This document shows, in pieces, positions 61,712 through 64,000 of a DNA stretch of 64,000 bases. The translations under genes and the position numbers were made by a program. Under the pieces are notes generated by a model that made no database searches, was not told where the DNA came from, and saw only the letters and a program-made list of their open reading frames with translations. Origin of the DNA: Deltaproteobacteria bacterium (GTDB taxonomy: Bacteria; Desulfobacterota; Syntrophobacteria; Syntrophobacterales; Syntrophobacteraceae); NCBI GenBank assembly GCA_012517315.1, contig JAAYVE010000046.1, positions 1 through 64,000 on the forward strand. Reading direction: 5' to 3'. Numbering within the stretch: position 1 is the stretch's first letter; each line of letters begins with the position of its first letter.

Positions 61712-62401
61712 ATGAAAAAGGTGGTCTGGGGCATTGCGGCCGTTTTCTTGCTGGCGGGGATGGCGTGGGCCGATTCGAGGCCCGGAATTATTCCGCAAAT
61801 GCAGGAATGCATGCAATCCCACGGTTCGCCGGCGCAGTACACCGCGGTTCTGCAGAAGTACTGCGATCCGGGCATCATGCGCCAAGCCATGGGGCTGCTG
61901 GTCATCAAGAAGCCTTATGTAATCAAAACCGAGCAGAATGGTGCGGCGGTGTGCTACACCGTGGAAGGCACCACGGAGGAGACTTCAAGGGAGATTCCGG
62001 CCGACAGCTTGCAGACCTACAACGTGTGCTGGGAGAACGGGAGGGTCGTCTCGCTGGAGTTCTACGGCGCCAAGCCGCGCGTGCACCAGGAGATCATCCC
62101 CGAGATGCGAGAATGCATGCGAGCCCACGGGTCGCCGGCCGAATATGAGGCCGTCCTGAAGAAGTATTGCGATCCAGACATTATCCGCCAGGCCATGGGG
62201 CTCTTGGTGGTTAAAGAGCCCTATGTCGTCAAGACCGAGCGGAAAGGGCCGCTGACCATCTACACGGTCGAGGGACGGACCGTCGGCACATCCAGTGAAA
62301 TTCCGAGCGATGTGGTTCAGCGTTACCGCGTGAGTTGGCGCAACGCTAAAGTCGTTTCTTTGGAGTTCTTGGGGCCGAAGACAGCCGCGGGCAAGCCTTG
62401 A
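61712..62401 (+). CDS. Exported protein with two copies of the same unknown domain
   Basis: A 229-aa protein with a signal peptide (about 1-20, ending AWA-D) and two repeats of about 95 residues. Repeat 1 starts IIPQMQECMQSHGSPAQY and repeat 2 IIPEMRECMRAHGSPAEY. Both contain KYCDP, RQAMGLLV, KPYV or EPYV followed by IKTE/VKTE, YTVEG and VVSLEF. The Cys residues ECM and YCDP are conserved between repeats and could bind metal or form a disulfide. ATG 61712 has GGGGGG upstream. It is the last gene of the operon. Confidence 0.8.
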   Translation: MKKVVWGIAAVFLLAGMAWADSRPGIIPQMQECMQSHGSPAQYTAVLQKYCDPGIMRQAMGLLVIKKPYVIKTEQNGAAVCYTVEGTTEETSREIPADSLQTYNVCWENGRVVSLEFYGAKPRVHQEIIPEMRECMRAHGSPAEYEAVLKKYCDPDIIRQAMGLLVVKEPYVVKTERKGPLTIYTVEGRTVGTSSEIPSDVVQRYRVSWRNAKVVSLEFLGPKTAAGKP

Positions 62402-62674
62402 TCCCATCCCCGCCTTGAGGGGGGAAGGCCTTCAAATACAGAGATTGCCCGCAAGGTCATGGTGTGCCCAAATGGAAATCGGGGGATCCGCTGCAAAGTC
62501 CTGCGAACGACCGATCCGGTCGACGCAACCGCCATCTGCGCCTTACGACCGGCAGCAGAGATGGAAAGTGTCACCATGCACCGCTTCAAAGGTAAGGGCA
62601 AGACCTTCGAGCTGGATAGGCAGGGCAAACGCACGTCATAGCTCTGGACATTGTGGACGAAGTGTGCCAAGCTA

Positions 62675-62697
62675 CCTTGGTAAATTTCAAACCAAGG
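62675..62697. repeat. Hairpin before the ISAs1 remnant
   Basis: CCTTGGT (62675-62681) and ACCAAGG (62691-62697) form a perfect 7-base stem with a 9-base loop. It lies just before the transposase pseudogene and could be part of the element or a terminator of the upstream operon. Confidence 0.35.
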
Positions 62698-62700
62698 AGG

Positions 62701-63613
62701 ATGGCAGAGGGAAGAAGTTATTGCCATTTCAGTCAAGGACCACTTCGGTCAACTCGGCGACCCGCGGATCTCGCGCAAGACACATCACAAACTGGTCGAT
62801 ATCATCGTCATCACGCTGTGCGCGGTGACAGCGGGCGCAGACGATTGGGTTGAAATTGCTGCCTTCGGCAAAGAAAGAGAGCACTGGTTCAAGACCTTCC
62901 TGGAGTTGCCGGGGGGGATCCCCTCTCACGATACTTTTGGCCGAGTGTTCTCGCGGATCAATCCGGAGGAATTTGGCATGTGCTTTGTCAGTTGGATTCG
63001 TAGCGCTTTTCCCGTTGGGGAGTCCGACAGTGATCCTGGGACAGGTGAAGACCGACGACAAATCCAATGAAATCACCGTAATCCCTGAACTGCTCAAGAC
63101 TCTCCACATCAAGGGATGCGTTGTGACCACTGACGCCCTGGGGTGCCAAAAGGAGATCGTCAGGCAGATAGTCGATCAAGGCGCCGACTACGTTCTTTCC
63201 CTCAAGGGCAATCAAGGCAGTCTCCATAAAGAGGTGGAACTGTTCTTTCAAGATGCCCAAAAAGAGGGCTACAGAGATGTGGTCCGAGAGACCCACACCA
63301 CCGTGGATGTTGGGCATGGGCGGGTTGAGACCCGCACCTATCGAGTCTGCCCTGTGACGCCAAGCGGTTTGCAGAGGCGGCACGGGACCACTGGGGTGTA
63401 GAGAAGAGTCTGCACTGGTGTCTCAACATCTCCTTTGGTGAGGACGACAGCAGGGTTCGCAGTGGACATGCCCCTGCGAATCTAGCCATCATGGGACGCT
63501 TTGCCCTTAGCCTCATCAAGCAAGATCCACAGAGGAAGATCGGCGTCAAGGCCAGCCGAAAGCGAGCCGGTTGGGGCAACCACTACCTTCTGCACCTGCT
63601 GAGACTGGCCTAA
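62701..63613 (+). pseudogene. ISAs1-family transposase pseudogene
   Basis: Three pieces of an ISAs1 (H-repeat type) transposase are visible in different frames. The N-terminus reads DHFGQLGDPRISRKTHHKL and ALCAV-type TLCAVTAGADDW. The middle reads ILGQVKTDDKSNEIT, VVTTDALGCQKEI and DQGADYVLSLKGNQG. The C-terminus reads RDHWGVEKSLHWCLNI, SRVRSGHAPANLAIMG and KRAGWGNHYLLHLL. Frameshifts separate them. A deletion between about 63000 and 63030 removed the part holding the first catalytic Asp, so it is inactive. Confidence 0.85.
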
Positions 63614-63618
63614 ATTTC

Positions 63619-64000
63619 ATGCAATTGCCCCGGCTGGATGGGGACGGGTTCCTGCTGAATCCCAAGAAATGTGAGCGGGACCTGGCCAAAGGCCTGGCCA
63701 AGGAGCTCAGGATGCAAGGCGTGCTAACGCGGGAGCACTACGGTCTCATCCATCATTACATCAGGCACCAGCTCGAAAAGACCGGAAAATGTCCCAACAT
63801 CATCGAAACCTTCCGAGCGAACAACCTATGCCGCGCCGAACTGAAGCGGCTGTTCCCCACAGGCTACATGCGGGGCGCCTGCAAGCTGGCCGAGATGAGC
63901 TGCAAGGGGGTCTACCTCGGCGCGGACTACATGGAGCACAGCGCCAAGGACCTGAACGCCGTTGTCCAGCGGCAGGAATACCGGCTCGACGTACGGGGCT
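63619..64000 (+). CDS. DsrC/TusE-family sulfur-relay protein, partial at window end
   Basis: An open frame from ATG 63619 to the window edge reads LDGDGFLLNPKKCERDLAKGLA, then LTREHYGLIHHYIRHQLEKTG and LFPTGYMRGACKLAEMSCKG. These match the DsrC pattern (DEDGFL, LT.EHW.vI.F.R, LFP.GP..QACK.AG). DsrC carries sulfur between siroheme sulfite reductase and membrane partners. The C-terminal Cys arm is unusual: the second Cys is 7 residues after the first, not about 10, and at least 30 more residues follow. It begins 5 bases after the IS pseudogene stop with no room for a ribosome site, so the native N-terminus may have been removed. Confidence 0.75.
   Translation, partial: MQLPRLDGDGFLLNPKKCERDLAKGLAKELRMQGVLTREHYGLIHHYIRHQLEKTGKCPNIIETFRANNLCRAELKRLFPTGYMRGACKLAEMSCKGVYLGADYMEHSAKDLNAVVQRQEYRLDVRG

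Noticed and set aside
62459-62641. 60-codon frame between the operon and the IS remnant
   Set aside because: No ribosome site, no domain and an odd composition; probably noncoding.

Overview
The window looks like the chromosome of a GC-rich anaerobic deltaproteobacterium (Desulfobacterota), most likely a sulfate reducer or syntroph related to the Syntrophobacterales. This is inferred from gene content: many NtrC-type activators with sigma-54 promoters, TauE/SafE anion permeases, a divalent-anion symporter, NifX-type and NifU-type Fe-S proteins, and a DsrC-like protein at the right edge. No rRNA or tRNA gene was seen.

Bases 1-12400 form a signalling and anion-transport block: a histidine kinase (HK), several single-domain receivers, a PAS-AAA sigma-54 activator, a NifX-like protein, a degenerate receiver, a CBS-pair protein, a DASS permease, and a permease fused to an N-terminal exported beta-domain. 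A Cache-domain HK and two more receivers close it. A sigma-54 promoter near 4670 probably drives the receiver-CBS-DASS-permease unit. Bases 12500-15100 hold a minus-strand set: radical SAM protein, NifX-like protein and NifU/IscU-like scaffold. Bases 15561-17600 are a decayed second copy of the promoter-DASS-permease module.

Bases 17644-43274 carry two parallel TauE units. The first has an NtrC regulator with a divergent Cache/PAS HK, then a UspA, a small membrane protein, TauE, a lipoprotein and two membrane proteins behind a sigma-54 promoter at 22372. The second has an HK-NtrC pair, then a sigma-54 promoter at 32554, TauE, a membrane protein and UspA. Two large paralogues (26552-29158 and 36670-39348) join the ATP-grasp and phospho-histidine domains of PEP synthase to a C-terminal domain I do not recognise, and lack the PEP-binding barrel. 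An NDP-forming acyl-CoA synthetase/GNAT fusion and a tandem UspA follow. Together these suggest a sigma-54-controlled system that senses anion or energy status, moves sulfur-type anions or organic acids, and may adjust metabolism through phosphotransfer or protein acylation. The substrates are not known from sequence.

Bases 43300-56990 are more ordinary: endonuclease IV, adenylosuccinate lyase, a U32 protein, a tyrosine-rich exported protein, a NodI/NodJ-like ABC exporter, an MFS transporter, a ferredoxin-type protein, a chagasin-like inhibitor, an aldo/keto reductase pseudogene and an FHA-GAF-adenylate cyclase.

Bases 57189-64000 look like a mobile or decayed segment. IS remnants bracket two genes broken by stop codons and an intact four-gene operon: a polytopic membrane protein, a Tat-exported metallo-beta-lactamase-fold protein, and two exported proteins built from one and two copies of the same unrecognised domain. 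An ISAs1 transposase pseudogene then abuts a DsrC-family gene that runs off the window.
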